NCBI GenBank assembly: GCA_028689675.1
Contig: JAQVCS010000005.1
Coordinates: 81,454-145,453 of the forward strand
Origin: Desulfovibrionaceae bacterium
GTDB lineage: Bacteria > Desulfobacterota > Desulfovibrionia > Desulfovibrionales > Desulfovibrionaceae
Reading direction: 5' to 3'
DNA length: 64,000 bases
This document shows, piece after piece, positions 6,440-14,909 of this stretch. Below the pieces are notes generated by a model, which did not search any database, had not been told where the DNA came from, and saw only the letters and a program-made list of their open reading frames with translations. The first letter of the stretch is position 1. The number at the start of each line of letters is the position of its first letter. The position numbers and the translations under genes are program-made.

Positions 6440-6680
6440 GTGTCCCTCTCCTCTAAAAAATATTCCTCTTCCTATCCGTATTCTGCTTCAAGCTCAAGTG
6501 CTGCTGTCTCTTTGAGAAAAATTCCTATGGCCTTTACTGAATTTTTCTCTTGCCTTGGCAAAAGCCCTACTCCATTTTTAAGCAGGCTCTGGCGTGACAG
6601 CAGGCAAAAAAAGCGTATGCTGGCTAGGACGGTTTGGCACGCCGCCCTAATGTGCACTGCCACCATTGTGTATGAGGAGA

Positions 6681-7808
6681 ATGCTTGTGCAAAGCCAAAA
6701 ACAGTCTTGCAAAAAAGCCCTCGCGGCCTTGATTGCCACAGCCCCGCCAGAAATGCGCCCAGCCTGCATAGCGCTGCTGCGTGCTGCCCACAGCGCTTTG
6801 GCCGCAGGCTGTATGCCCGATGCCCATAAAACGCCGCTGCATTCTTGGCGCGGCCTTATGGACTTGCTGGCAGCCACAGCCACAGGGCGGCACAGTACAG
6901 AAATTTTATTGCGCGTCAGCAGTGATTTGCTGGCTATTGGTGACCGCATGGCACCCTCGGGGCAAGTTTTGCGCGAAAGTGCCGAAATTTTGGTCAAAGC
7001 ATTGCATGCCGATATGTACGTTTGCCGCCTGCGGGATCGCAAGGGCGATTGGCGCCTGCACACGGCAAACCGTATTGACGGCGGCTGCCTGCCGCTGCTT
7101 GCCCCTGTGCTGGAAGAAGGTCTGCTGCGCCACCCCGTTATGCAGGCCATTGGTGCAGGGCAAAGCGGCTATGTTTTAAGCAATGACCTGCACAGCATAG
7201 AGCGCGGGGGCGGCTCTATTGATTGCATGGTTTACCGTGCTGGCTACCGCTCGCGCCTCACCTTTTTATTGCGTGAGCACCGCAATAAGCACCCCTTTGG
7301 TCTGGTTATGCTTTTCAGCCAGCATGAGCATGGCTTTGCTATGTATGACAGCTCTTTTCTTACGCGCTGTGCCCGTATTGTTTCACTTACCGTTGGGCGG
7401 CGCATTGCCGTTACGCGCGATGTGCTGGAAAAAACGGCTGGCGCTATGGCTCATTATGGCAATAATATTTTGAATATTATACGCAATCAAACGGAATTTT
7501 GCAGTGAGCTCATCAGCTCGCTAGATGAGGTGCTTACCCGTGCGGGCACGCTGGCCGATGCCCTTGATGCCCGCCTGCCCGCAGGCACTACAGAGCGCGC
7601 CTTAGCCGACAGCGTAGTCACCAGCCTAAGCTATGCAGATTTGGTGAAACTTTCTGGCAACTTGGGTGAAATTCAGGAAGGGAGCAAGCGCATGACACGC
7701 CTTATCAATGCATTGCGCAAATCGGCAGAGCGCCCGCGCCTTATGCACTATGCCCTAGGGCGGGATGTGCTGGCACTTGAACCCGCCAGCACTGATGAGC
7801 AGGAATAA
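6681..7808 (+). CDS. GAF-like protein with histidine-kinase H-box but no ATPase domain
   Basis: A 375-residue soluble protein. The middle (~90-240) resembles a GAF sensor domain. Near residue 258 comes MAHYGNNILNIIRNQ, similar to the H-box of histidine kinases (HxFNNIL), and later LGEIQEGSKRMTRLINALR, like the second dimerisation helix. The protein then ends with no N, G1 or G2 boxes of a HATPase domain, and none follows within 130 bases. It may be a phosphotransfer or scaffold relic of a kinase. The start is ATG 6681 or GTG 6687; GAGGAG lies just upstream and spacing favours the GTG. Partner unknown. Confidence 0.7.
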   Translation: MLVQSQKQSCKKALAALIATAPPEMRPACIALLRAAHSALAAGCMPDAHKTPLHSWRGLMDLLAATATGRHSTEILLRVSSDLLAIGDRMAPSGQVLRESAEILVKALHADMYVCRLRDRKGDWRLHTANRIDGGCLPLLAPVLEEGLLRHPVMQAIGAGQSGYVLSNDLHSIERGGGSIDCMVYRAGYRSRLTFLLREHRNKHPFGLVMLFSQHEHGFAMYDSSFLTRCARIVSLTVGRRIAVTRDVLEKTAGAMAHYGNNILNIIRNQTEFCSELISSLDEVLTRAGTLADALDARLPAGTTERALADSVVTSLSYADLVKLSGNLGEIQEGSKRMTRLINALRKSAERPRLMHYALGRDVLALEPASTDEQE

Positions 7809-7938
7809 GATACAAAAAATAGGACAAGCGGCAATAAAGGCGGGGGGGCGCGCACATACCCGCTTTACAAGTGTGCCCGCCATGAGTATGACAAGAAAAA
7901 ATTTTGTGTGGGCTCTTCAGCCCTTTTAGGAAGAATCT

Positions 7939-8634
7939 ATGCCCTACCGTATTCTTTTTTTCGCGCTCGCCTGTTGTTTTGCCCTAAGTGCCTGCTCTAG
8001 CCCCGTGCAAGTTGTGGACGAAGGGCGCTTTATTACCATGGCGCGGCGCATGCCTGAAGAATTGCAGGCGCGCGGCTTGCTGGACAGCTCGCGCAGCTAC
8101 CGCCCTGCCCCTGTTGAAACCACGCGCCCCTATGGCACTATTTTATTTAACCGCCTTTCCCCTGCCTTTATTGCTGATGTTGCCCTTGTGCCGCCCGCTA
8201 TGGATTTTACCCTGATGGCCGTGGGGGGGCGTGTGCAAAAAGATAGCAAAGGCTTTGTCATCCAGTCCCGCCCCTACCGCATCACCACCAAAATGGTGGC
8301 CAATGTGGACTGGGAAGGCAAGGGTAGCGAAGCTTGGCTTATTTCCTGCCTTGTCGAGCCGCGCAGTGGGCGCAGCTATGAGTATTATTTAGTGCTACCT
8401 CAGCCCCTGCCAGCCAGAGGCTTGGTAAAGGCCAAGGTGGTGGCGGTAAGCGAATGCTTTGGCAGCTCGTGCACAACCTTTGTACGCGACCGTTTTACAG
8501 CCGTCAGTGCCCCCGCTGCAGACCCCAAAGCCCCAAAAACTGAGGTGATTGAAAGCATACCAGGGCTGAACGATGTAACCAAGCCCCCCCGCCCGCAGAC
8601 ACAAAATAAAGAATTACAAGAAAAAAGCCTGTAG
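7939..8634 (+). CDS. Hypothetical lipoprotein
   Basis: The signal peptide ends in a lipobox (LSAC, residues 16-19), so the protein should be lipid-anchored. The mature part has about 210 residues with no domain that I recognise. The C-terminus is rich in Pro, Lys and Gln. AGGAAG stands five bases before the ATG. It sits alone before tRNA-Pro. Confidence 0.75.
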   Translation: MPYRILFFALACCFALSACSSPVQVVDEGRFITMARRMPEELQARGLLDSSRSYRPAPVETTRPYGTILFNRLSPAFIADVALVPPAMDFTLMAVGGRVQKDSKGFVIQSRPYRITTKMVANVDWEGKGSEAWLISCLVEPRSGRSYEYYLVLPQPLPARGLVKAKVVAVSECFGSSCTTFVRDRFTAVSAPAADPKAPKTEVIESIPGLNDVTKPPRPQTQNKELQEKSL

Positions 8635-8682
8635 CCAAGGGGCTTGGGGGCACAAGGCAAGCAAAAGGAACAATTTTCCTGC

Positions 8683-8712
8683 TTGACAATGCCTTGCTTT
8701 TTCCCCTATAAG
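8683..8712 (+). promoter_or_regulatory. Promoter of tRNA-Pro
   Basis: TTGACA at 8683-8688 and TATAAG at 8707-8712 (spacer 18; CTATAA gives 17). The tRNA starts 12 bases after the -10 element. Confidence 0.75.
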
Positions 8713-8723
8713 CATAACCGCGT

Positions 8724-8800
8724 CGGGATGTAGCGCAGTCTGGGAGCGCACTTGAATGGGGTTCAAGGGGTCGAAGGTTCAAATCCTTTCATCCCGACCA
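8724..8800 (+). tRNA. tRNA-Pro (anticodon GGG)
   Basis: The cloverleaf is complete over 77 bases. Acceptor CGGGATG pairs with CATCCCG, the anticodon stem is CTTGA/TCAAG with loop ATGGGGT giving anticodon GGG, and the T-arm contains GGTTCAAATCC. The 3' CCA is encoded. It decodes CCC and CCU. Confidence 0.95.
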
Positions 8801-8822
8801 GAATTTTTAGCCCAGAATTTTT

Positions 8823-8856
8823 AGGGAGTTACGAATTTTCGTAGCTCCCTTTTTTT
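8823..8856 (+). terminator. Terminator of tRNA-Pro
   Basis: AGGGAG-TACGA stem with its complement TCGTA-CTCCCT, then seven T. It begins 23 bases after the tRNA. Confidence 0.9.
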
Positions 8857-9118
8857 GTGCGCCTTGCCAAGATAGCCAAACAGCACTCGCACAGTTAGCC
8901 CATAAAAAAATACGAGGCATGGTTCTTTTATGCAAAGCCCATTGACAGAATAACAGGCACATACTAAGCCTTACTATTCTCTACTCGCCATGCAGCAAGG
9001 GTACGCCTGTATGTATTGTGATTAGCCATGCTTTTTTGCCCAAGGGCTTTGCAGCATTACCCATGCAGGCTGCACATTTCCAGCCACCTTCAGCCCTGCC
9101 TTTGCCAAGGAGCACCCC

Positions 9119-10069
9119 ATGCATATTCTTATTCTCGGCGCAACAGGTTTTGTCGGTTCTCAGCTCAGCCAGCATCTTATGCACCAAGGGCACAGCATTC
9201 GTGCCAGCACAAGGCGCCCCTTACGCTCTGCCAGCCCGCAACTGGACTATGTATTCTGGAATGGGCACGATGTCGACGTGCTTGCGGCCGCGCTTGATTC
9301 TATTGATGTGGTTATTAACCTTCAGGGCGAAAATATTGGCAGCCAGCGCTGGAATGCCCAGAGAAAGCATGAAATTTTGCAAAGCAGAGTGCAGGCTGGC
9401 CAAAGCCTGTGTGCAGCCCTACAGCAAAGGCATGCAGCGCAACTATCCTTGCCGCATACTGTGCTGCAAACCTCGGCCAGCGGCTATTATGGCCTGTGGC
9501 AAGACGCCGCCACTGCCCCCTTTTGCACAGAAGATTCGCCCGCAGGCACCGGCTTTTTGGCCGAGGTCTGCACCGCGTGGGAAGCCAGCATTGCCCCTGT
9601 CACCGCCTTGGGCATACGCTTGTGCATCACCCGTTTTTCCCCCATTATCGGCAAAACAGTTTCAGGCGCTGTGGGCGGCTTTGTGGCGCAAATGCTGCCG
9701 CCTTTCCGCTATTTTCTGGGCGGGGCACTGGGCTCTGGCCGCCAGCCTGTCAGCTGGGTGCACCTGTACGATGTTGTGCACAGCATACAATTTCTTATAG
9801 AGCACCCCGAGCTGCACGGCATTGTGAATATCAGTGCCCCCGAGCTGATAAGCATGCGCCACTTTGCTCAGGCCGTGGGGCAGGCCTACCACCGCCCCTC
9901 GTGGCTGCCTGTGCCTGCCTTTTTGCTTTCTCTGGCATTGGGTGAAATGGCCAATGAGCTTATACTGGCAGGGCAGCAGGCGCAGCCCATGCGCTTGCTG
10001 GAAGCTGGCTATACCTTCCACTTTACCACAGCAAAGCAGGCTCTGGCCGATGTCATTACACCATACTAG
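9119..10069 (+). CDS. TIGR01777-family NAD(P)-dependent epimerase (YfcH-like)
   Basis: Extended SDR-type protein of 316 residues. GATGFVG near the N-terminus is the nucleotide-binding glycine motif, NLQGENI follows, and SASGYYG carries the family's catalytic-site Tyr. The C-terminal part matches the DUF1731 tail (PAFLLSLALGEMA, LLEAGYTF). The substrate is unknown in this family. AAGGAG precedes the ATG by seven bases. A TTGACA at 8942-8947 might be its -35 element; the -10 is unclear. Confidence 0.85.
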   Translation: MHILILGATGFVGSQLSQHLMHQGHSIRASTRRPLRSASPQLDYVFWNGHDVDVLAAALDSIDVVINLQGENIGSQRWNAQRKHEILQSRVQAGQSLCAALQQRHAAQLSLPHTVLQTSASGYYGLWQDAATAPFCTEDSPAGTGFLAEVCTAWEASIAPVTALGIRLCITRFSPIIGKTVSGAVGGFVAQMLPPFRYFLGGALGSGRQPVSWVHLYDVVHSIQFLIEHPELHGIVNISAPELISMRHFAQAVGQAYHRPSWLPVPAFLLSLALGEMANELILAGQQAQPMRLLEAGYTFHFTTAKQALADVITPY

Positions 10070-10359
10070 GCTCTGCTTTCATGGCAATGCCGCCCGCGCA
10101 AAGTCGTTTTTCTTCACGCTGCAAGGCGCATAAAGAAAAGGACGGCGAAGGTCTAGCCACGCTATGTCGCAATGGCATTTTTTTGTGTGCAAAACAGCCA
10201 GCGTGGAAGGGGCGGCTTTGTAGCAGGTGCTTTTCATGAGGGTGCCCCTACCCTGCTACGCCCTGCTTTTGTAAGGGGTGCCGCTTTGAGCGGCAAAAAA
10301 GCACAGGGTGCATCAGCCCCCTGCATTAAAGAAAGGTACAAGTGCCATTTGTGTTCGAG
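10070..10359. other. Intergenic stretch without supported gene
   Basis: No ORF here has a ribosome site together with recognisable sequence. It contains GTAGCAGG/CCTGCTAC arms near 10226-10263 and GCCGCT/AGCGGC just after, neither followed by a T-run. Possible structured RNA; otherwise nothing seen. Confidence 0.3.
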
Positions 10360-10393
10360 CAAAGCGCAACCCTCTGCCGAAGATTGCGCTTTG
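10360..10393. terminator. 10-bp inverted repeat between convergent genes
   Basis: CAAAGCGCAA (10360-10369) and TTGCGCTTTG (10384-10393) are followed on the plus strand by TTATTTTATT. It probably ends rightward transcription from the epimerase; the minus-strand side lacks a T-run. Confidence 0.6.
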
Positions 10394-10398
10394 TTATT

Positions 10399-11280
10399 TT
10401 ATTCGTCTTCCAGCACCCAGTGCAGCAGCCTTTTGTGCACACGCAGGCGGTTTTCTGCCTGAAGCAACAGCAAGGTACGCGGCCCTTCCAAAATTTCTGG
10501 CAGCACGGGCAGGCTGTCGCGCACAACGTGTGAGCACAGCAGCATATAGGCTTCGGGCGCACGCTCAAGCAAGGCACCGTCAATACGCCAGTCTTCTGCG
10601 CTGCACACGCCGTTATTATCCCCCACGCAAATAAAATTGCAATGCTCGAGGGCTTCTTCCTTGCTTTCCACAATGCGCACTTTTGCCCCTTCCTTACGCG
10701 CTTGCTCAACCATATAATGGTTGATTGCCGCCTTGCGTGGCAAAGCTATGCGCAGGCTGAAGGGAAAATAGGCTGCGGCCTCAAGCAAGGAATATAGTGT
10801 GCCATTGGGTGCACCCAGCCATGCCACCTGCGCCTTGCTCAAGTCACCATTGGTAAAGCGCAGCATGCAGGCTAAGTCGGCCAAGGCGCGCGGGGGGCAG
10901 GCCTCGGCATTGCCCAAATTGATAGTGGGAATGCGCGTAAGGTATTTTTCGCTGCGCTGCGTGCTGGCGGCATCAATACCCATAATATAGGTACAATCCA
11001 CATAATAATCGTAAATGGGAGAAAGCTCGACAGGGCAGCGCGATAAATCTTCCACCCAATCGCCCCGCCCCACATACACCACTTGGCCGCTCATTTGGCG
11101 CACAGCCGCTGTTACGCACAGGCGTTCAGCCAACGATTCTTTCTTGAACATCAGCAGCGCTGTGCGCCCATCCATAAAGCTGGACTTGGCAAGCGCATCA
11201 GGAATGCCATTGGCTTGCTGCATTAAAAGCCAAGCCCCTTCAGGGCCCAAATCCTGTAAGGTCAGCACTCTTTTCACCAT
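10399..11280 (-). CDS. Ornithine carbamoyltransferase-like protein with altered active site
   Basis: A 293-residue member of the aspartate/ornithine carbamoyltransferase fold. Alignment by eye places LQAENRLRVHK against the conserved QAENR region and ALADLACML against the LADL helix. The catalytic motifs are changed: STRTR of the carbamoyl-phosphate site reads SLAER, HPTQ reads CPPR, and HCLP reads CSHV. Normal OTC activity is therefore doubtful; it may use another substrate or be non-catalytic. The ATG at 11280 has AAAGGAG seven bases upstream. It is divergent from a HAD phosphatase and not in an arginine operon. Confidence 0.7.
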   Translation of the reverse strand: MVKRVLTLQDLGPEGAWLLMQQANGIPDALAKSSFMDGRTALLMFKKESLAERLCVTAAVRQMSGQVVYVGRGDWVEDLSRCPVELSPIYDYYVDCTYIMGIDAASTQRSEKYLTRIPTINLGNAEACPPRALADLACMLRFTNGDLSKAQVAWLGAPNGTLYSLLEAAAYFPFSLRIALPRKAAINHYMVEQARKEGAKVRIVESKEEALEHCNFICVGDNNGVCSAEDWRIDGALLERAPEAYMLLCSHVVRDSLPVLPEILEGPRTLLLLQAENRLRVHKRLLHWVLEDE

Positions 11281-11604
11281 AGTTTTCTCCTTTAGCACGG
11301 CATGAGCGGCACAAAAGCCACTCGCCTATGCCTACTATAGGTTTTTACTATAAAACCCTTTAGCTAAAGAAGCAATGCACAAATGCATGAGGAAGTGTTA
11401 GCACTACAGGAATTTTGCTTGCTGGCAAAGAAGACAAGACTTGTATGCAGGCAGGATATTTTTATGGTACTCGGCTGAGATACAAGAGGAAGTCTGACGA
11501 CGCCAACGGGCAAAAGAAGCAAGCGCCAGCAGAGCCTAGGGCACAGCAGAAGCATTGCTGTAGCCCCCAGAAAAGGATATGCTTTTTCATAACAAGGGGG
11601 AAAC
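11281..11604. promoter_or_regulatory. Divergent intergenic region
   Basis: It separates two divergent genes. A hairpin GGGCACAGCA/TGCTGT-GCCC lies near 11538-11565, about 40 bases before the phosphatase start, without a T-run. TATAAA near 11349 is a candidate -10 without a clear -35. CGGCTGAGA near 11473 recalls part of a TPP riboswitch, but the rest of that element is absent. Confidence 0.25.
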
Positions 11605-12270
11605 ATGCGCGCTTTTTTATTTGATTTGGATGGCACATTGGTTGACACGCTGGAAGATATTGCCGCCGCCTGCAATGGTATGCTGCGCCAGCTTGGCTTT
11701 GTACAGCACCCTGTTGCGGCCTACAGGCACTTTGTGGGGAATGGCTTTACTGTGATGATACAAAAAGCTCTGCCCGCTGGCGTGGTGGCACAAAGTAGCA
11801 CTGAACAAATAGAAAGGTATGTTGCCCTAGCGCGCAGCCTGTATGCCGCCTGCTACCTACAGCAAAGCCGCCCCTACCCGCAGGTGCACGAAAGCCTGCG
11901 CGAGCTTGCCCGCCGCGGTGCTCTTTTGGGCGTGCTGTCCAATAAGCCCCAGCCGCAAACCGCGGGCTTGGTGGCCGCACTGTTCCCCGACATCCCCTTT
12001 TTTGCCGTGCGCGGCGCTGTGGCTGGCGTGCCCCTAAAACCCGACCCCACAGCTGCCCTTGACCTGCTGCAACAGGCAGGCATAGCGCCACAGCATTGTG
12101 CCTTTGTGGGGGACAGCGCTGTGGATATACATACCGCCCTTGCTGCTGGCCTGTGCCCTGTGGGGGTAAGCTGGGGCTTTCGCGGCCTGCAAGAAGTGCT
12201 TGATGCTGGTGCACAGCACTGCGTGCACTGCGCCAGCCAGTGGCTTGGCCTCTATACCGAGGCAAAGTAA
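11605..12270 (+). CDS. gph: HAD-family phosphatase, phosphoglycolate phosphatase-like
   Basis: The 221 residues carry the HAD signature: FDLDGTLVDT (motif I, nucleophile Asp), SNKP (motif II), KP (motif III) and GDSAVDI (motif IV). A helical cap follows motif I, as in Gph and related subclass I enzymes. The substrate is probably 2-phosphoglycolate or another small phosphate ester; the exact choice is not visible. AGGGGG stands before the ATG. Confidence 0.82.
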   Translation: MRAFLFDLDGTLVDTLEDIAAACNGMLRQLGFVQHPVAAYRHFVGNGFTVMIQKALPAGVVAQSSTEQIERYVALARSLYAACYLQQSRPYPQVHESLRELARRGALLGVLSNKPQPQTAGLVAALFPDIPFFAVRGAVAGVPLKPDPTAALDLLQQAGIAPQHCAFVGDSAVDIHTALAAGLCPVGVSWGFRGLQEVLDAGAQHCVHCASQWLGLYTEAK

Positions 12271-12532
12271 GGCATGGCAACACGTTGTTCTTTTGCCCGC
12301 TGGCAACGCTAGGCTTCATCGTTATGCGGGGCAAGCATACGAAGTACACCAACACATACAGGCCTCGCCTTCCTTGCCAGCGAACTCAATTCCTATAGTG
12401 TTTCCAAATACTAAGAGATGTTGGGCTAGTACTAAGGCAACAATAAGCAGGCTTGATCATTTCCCTACACCGTGCTAGGGTTTATGCCAGCAAGGAGCTG
12501 GCTTACATAAAAAAATCTTTCTTGTTGGGATA
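12271..12532. other. Intergenic stretch upstream of metA
   Basis: No gene supported. A GCCAGC/GCTGGC hairpin at about 12486-12502 lies before an A-rich run. I looked for a SAM or SAH riboswitch because metA follows and found none. Confidence 0.3.
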
Positions 12533-12563
12533 TTGACAAAAACATAGTAAATCACTATGTTTT
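12533..12563 (+). promoter_or_regulatory. metA promoter with overlapping palindromic operator
   Basis: TTGACA (12533-12538), 17-base spacer, TATGTT (12556-12561). A perfect 10-bp inverted repeat, AAAACATAGT-n5-ACTATGTTTT (12539-12563), fills the spacer and -10. A bound protein would block RNA polymerase. The related site at 14025-14049 and the Rrf2 gene between them suggest that Rrf2 is the regulator (inference). Confidence 0.75.
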
Positions 12564-12610
12564 AGCCAGCTCAAAAAAGTTTCTGTTCAGCCTGTAGTTA
12601 AGGATGTTGT

Positions 12611-13534
12611 ATGCCTATTAAAATTCCTTCCAACCTGCCCGCAGTGAGGGCACTTGAAGAAGAAAATATTTTTGTCATGACCGATGACCGCGCAAGCCAG
12701 CAGGACATACGCCCGCTTGAAATTGCCATAGTCAACCTCATGCCCACAAAAATAGCCACAGAAACGCAATTGCTACGTCTGCTTGGCAACTCTCCTTTAC
12801 AGGTCAACATAACCTTGGTGCGCACAGCAGAGCATCAGTCCAAAAATACGCCGGCAGCGCATCTGGAGCGTTTTTATAAAACCTTTGCCGAGGCAAGCCA
12901 GCAGCATTTTGATGGCATGATTGTCACAGGCGCACCAGTAGAGCATTTGCCCTTTGAAGCTGTGGATTATTGGCAAGAGCTCTTGGACATTATGACCTTT
13001 GCTCAAAATAATGTCTATTCCACCCTCTATATTTGCTGGGCAGCACAGGCAGCCTTATATCATTTTTATGGCATACCCAAGCATGATTTAGCTAAAAAGC
13101 GCTCGGGTATTTTTGAACACAGCATACAGCAGCCAAGCTGCCGCCTGTTTCGTGGTTTTGATGATATTTTTATGGCGCCACACTCACGCCATACAGAAAT
13201 TCGCAGTGAAGATGTGGCCTGCGTGCCCGAATTAACCATTTTGGCAGAATCCCCCGAGGCTGGGCTTGCCGTAGTGGAAAGCTTTGACCACAAGCAGGTT
13301 TTTGTTACTGGGCACTTGGAATATGACAAAGAAACGCTGCAACTGGAATATCTGCGGGATTATGACAAGGGGCTGAACCCTGCTGTGCCTGCGCATTATT
13401 TTCCACAAAATAATCCACAAAACACGCCGCGCATGACTTGGCGTGCCCATGCACACCTTTTTTATTGCAACTGGCTCAATTATTATGTGTATCAAGAAAC
13501 GCCCTTCCAGCTGGAAAACATACATAAGGCGTAA
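12611..13534 (+). CDS. metA: Homoserine O-acyltransferase
   Basis: First committed step of methionine synthesis: acylation of homoserine for later sulfhydrylation. The 307 residues match MetA, with IVNLMPTK near the N-terminus, the catalytic Cys in [15 protein letters not shown] and the His-Glu region VTGHLEYD. The loop [15 protein letters not shown] resembles MetA proteins often found to use acetyl-CoA, so succinyl versus acetyl specificity is open. It is preceded by a promoter with a palindromic operator and followed by a short AAAGGC/GCCTTT terminator. Confidence 0.92.
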   Translation: MPIKIPSNLPAVRALEEENIFVMTDDRASQQDIRPLEIAIVNLMPTKIATETQLLRLLGNSPLQVNITLVRTAEHQSKNTPAAHLERFYKTFAEASQQHFDGMIVTGAPVEHLPFEAVDYWQELLDIMTFAQNNVYSTLYICWAAQAALYHFYGIPKHDLAKKRSGIFEHSIQQPSCRLFRGFDDIFMAPHSRHTEIRSEDVACVPELTILAESPEAGLAVVESFDHKQVFVTGHLEYDKETLQLEYLRDYDKGLNPAVPAHYFPQNNPQNTPRMTWRAHAHLFYCNWLNYYVYQETPFQLENIHKA

Positions 13535-13547
13535 ACAGATAACTTAA

Positions 13548-13563
13548 AGGCCTTGCCTTTTTT
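13548..13563 (+). terminator. Short terminator after metA
   Basis: AAAGGC-CTT-GCCTTT stem running into TTTTTT. The stem is small; partial read-through into the Rrf2 gene is plausible. Confidence 0.45.
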
Positions 13564-13574
13564 ACGAAGTGAAT

Positions 13575-13988
13575 ATGCGTTTTTCTACCCGCACCCGCTA
13601 TGGTTTGCGTTTTCTTGTTCGCCTTGCCGAGCAGCCCAAGGGCGTACGCCTGCAATTAGCACAGGTGGCTCGTGAAGAAAACATATCCCCCGGCTACTTA
13701 GAGCAAATTGTGCGCGCCCTGAAGCCCTTAAATATTTTATGCGCGGCACGGGGCGCAGGCGGTGGCTACACCCTTGCCAAATCGCCAGAAGAGATTAATT
13801 TGGAAGATATCTTTTTGCATCTGGAGGGGGAAATTGCCCCTGTCTCTTGCTTGGAGAAAAATAAAAACTGCCTGCGCATGGGTTGCTGCACCACGCGCAC
13901 CTTTTGGCAAAAGCTTGATGAGCATATGCGCCTTTTTCTGCACAACATCACTTTGCAGCAGTTTATTGATTCGGAACATCATTTTTAA
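13575..13988 (+). CDS. Rrf2-family transcriptional regulator (IscR/CymR-like)
   Basis: A 137-residue regulator with an N-terminal winged helix (STRTRYGLRFL, ENISPGYLEQIV, GAGGGYTLAK). The C-terminal half has Cys in SCLEKNKNC and GCC, similar in placement to the Fe-S ligands of IscR. It may sense Fe-S or cysteine status. It lies between metA and nifU-nifS, whose upstream regions share a palindrome. ATG 13575 is chosen because Rrf2 proteins begin with M-x-F-S/T; GTG 13569 is the alternative. The ribosome site is weak (GAAG). Confidence 0.88.
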   Translation: MRFSTRTRYGLRFLVRLAEQPKGVRLQLAQVAREENISPGYLEQIVRALKPLNILCAARGAGGGYTLAKSPEEINLEDIFLHLEGEIAPVSCLEKNKNCLRMGCCTTRTFWQKLDEHMRLFLHNITLQQFIDSEHHF

Positions 13989-14024
13989 TAGCTAAGCCTG
14001 AAAAACAGGCTTACTTGTCTCTTA

Positions 14025-14049
14025 AAAACATAGCAAAAAGCTATACAAT
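14025..14049 (+). promoter_or_regulatory. Palindromic operator upstream of nifU
   Basis: AAAACATAGC-n5-GCTATACAAT matches the metA operator in layout: ATAG-N7-CTAT core, same spacing, conserved AAAAC flank. The right arm (TATACA at 14042-14047) is a candidate -10 element with no good -35. A hairpin AGCCTG/CAGGCT (about 13995-14011) lies just upstream and may end Rrf2 transcription. Confidence 0.6.
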
Positions 14050-14064
14050 TCATACGAGGTCGCC

Positions 14065-14907
14065 ATGTGGAACTACAGTGAAAAAGTAAACGAGCATTTT
14101 CTTCATCCGCACAATGCTGGCGCTTTGCCCGATGCAAACGCCATAGGCGAAGTAGGCAGCCTTGCCTGCGGGGACGCCCTGAAGCTGTACCTAAAAATTT
14201 CTGATGCCGGCATTATTGAAAAAGCCTCGTTTGAAACCTTTGGCTGTGCCAGTGCCATTGCCTCCAGCTCTATTTTGACCGATTTAATTATGGGCATGCA
14301 CGTTGATGCTGCCCTGAAGGTGACCAATAAAGAAATTGCCGAAGCGCTGGATGGCCTGCCCAAAGAAAAAATGCACTGCTCTGTTATGGGGCAAGAGGCA
14401 CTAGAAGCCGCCATTCGCAATTGGAAGGGCGAGCCAGCCGTGCCCCATGCCCACGAAGAAGGCGCGCTTATTTGCAAATGTTTTGGCGTAACCGATGCGC
14501 AAATTATCCGCACCATGCGCGAAAACCACCTGACCACGGTGGAAGAAATTACCCAATACACCAAGGCAGGCGGAGCCTGTGGCGAATGCCTTGATAAAAT
14601 TGCAGAAATTGTTGCTATAGAGCTGGGCAATAAGCCTGTGCAAGAGCTCAAGCCCCTTGCCCCGCGCCCGCTCACCAATGTGCAGCGCATGCAGCGCACA
14701 ATGAAAATTATTGATGAAGAAATTCGCCCCGAGCTGGCCAAAGATGGCGGTGATATTGAGCTGATTGATGTGGATGGTCCCCGTGTGCAGGTGGCTTTGC
14801 GCGGGCGCTGTGCTCAATGCCGCTCCAGCCAAGTTACTGTAAAAAATCTTGTGGAAAAGATGCTGCGCGAGCATGTTTCGCCCGATATTATTGTAGAGGA
14901 AGCCTAG
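14065..14907 (+). CDS. nifU: NifU-type Fe-S cluster scaffold protein
   Basis: A 280-residue, three-domain NifU. Residues ~1-125 form the IscU-like scaffold (Cys in LACGD, FGCASA and MHCSVMG), ~130-185 a BFD-type [2Fe-2S] domain (CKC...GGACGEC), and ~205-280 an Nfu domain (CAQCRSS). It builds clusters from sulfur supplied by the cysteine desulfurase encoded 2 bases downstream. The full-length form is typical of epsilon- and deltaproteobacterial NIF systems, where it serves general Fe-S assembly. GAGGT precedes the ATG. Confidence 0.95.
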   Translation: MWNYSEKVNEHFLHPHNAGALPDANAIGEVGSLACGDALKLYLKISDAGIIEKASFETFGCASAIASSSILTDLIMGMHVDAALKVTNKEIAEALDGLPKEKMHCSVMGQEALEAAIRNWKGEPAVPHAHEEGALICKCFGVTDAQIIRTMRENHLTTVEEITQYTKAGGACGECLDKIAEIVAIELGNKPVQELKPLAPRPLTNVQRMQRTMKIIDEEIRPELAKDGGDIELIDVDGPRVQVALRGRCAQCRSSQVTVKNLVEKMLREHVSPDIIVEEA

Positions 14908-14909
14908 CC

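Noticed and set aside
6440..6680. Purine riboswitch before the NCS2 permease
   Set aside because: The conserved junction sequences and paired loops of that class are absent.
11465..11520. TPP riboswitch before the HAD phosphatase
   Set aside because: Only CGGCTGAGA matches; the other conserved TPP blocks are missing.
12271..12610. SAM or SAH riboswitch before metA
   Set aside because: No conserved blocks were found; the palindrome over the promoter explains regulation better.
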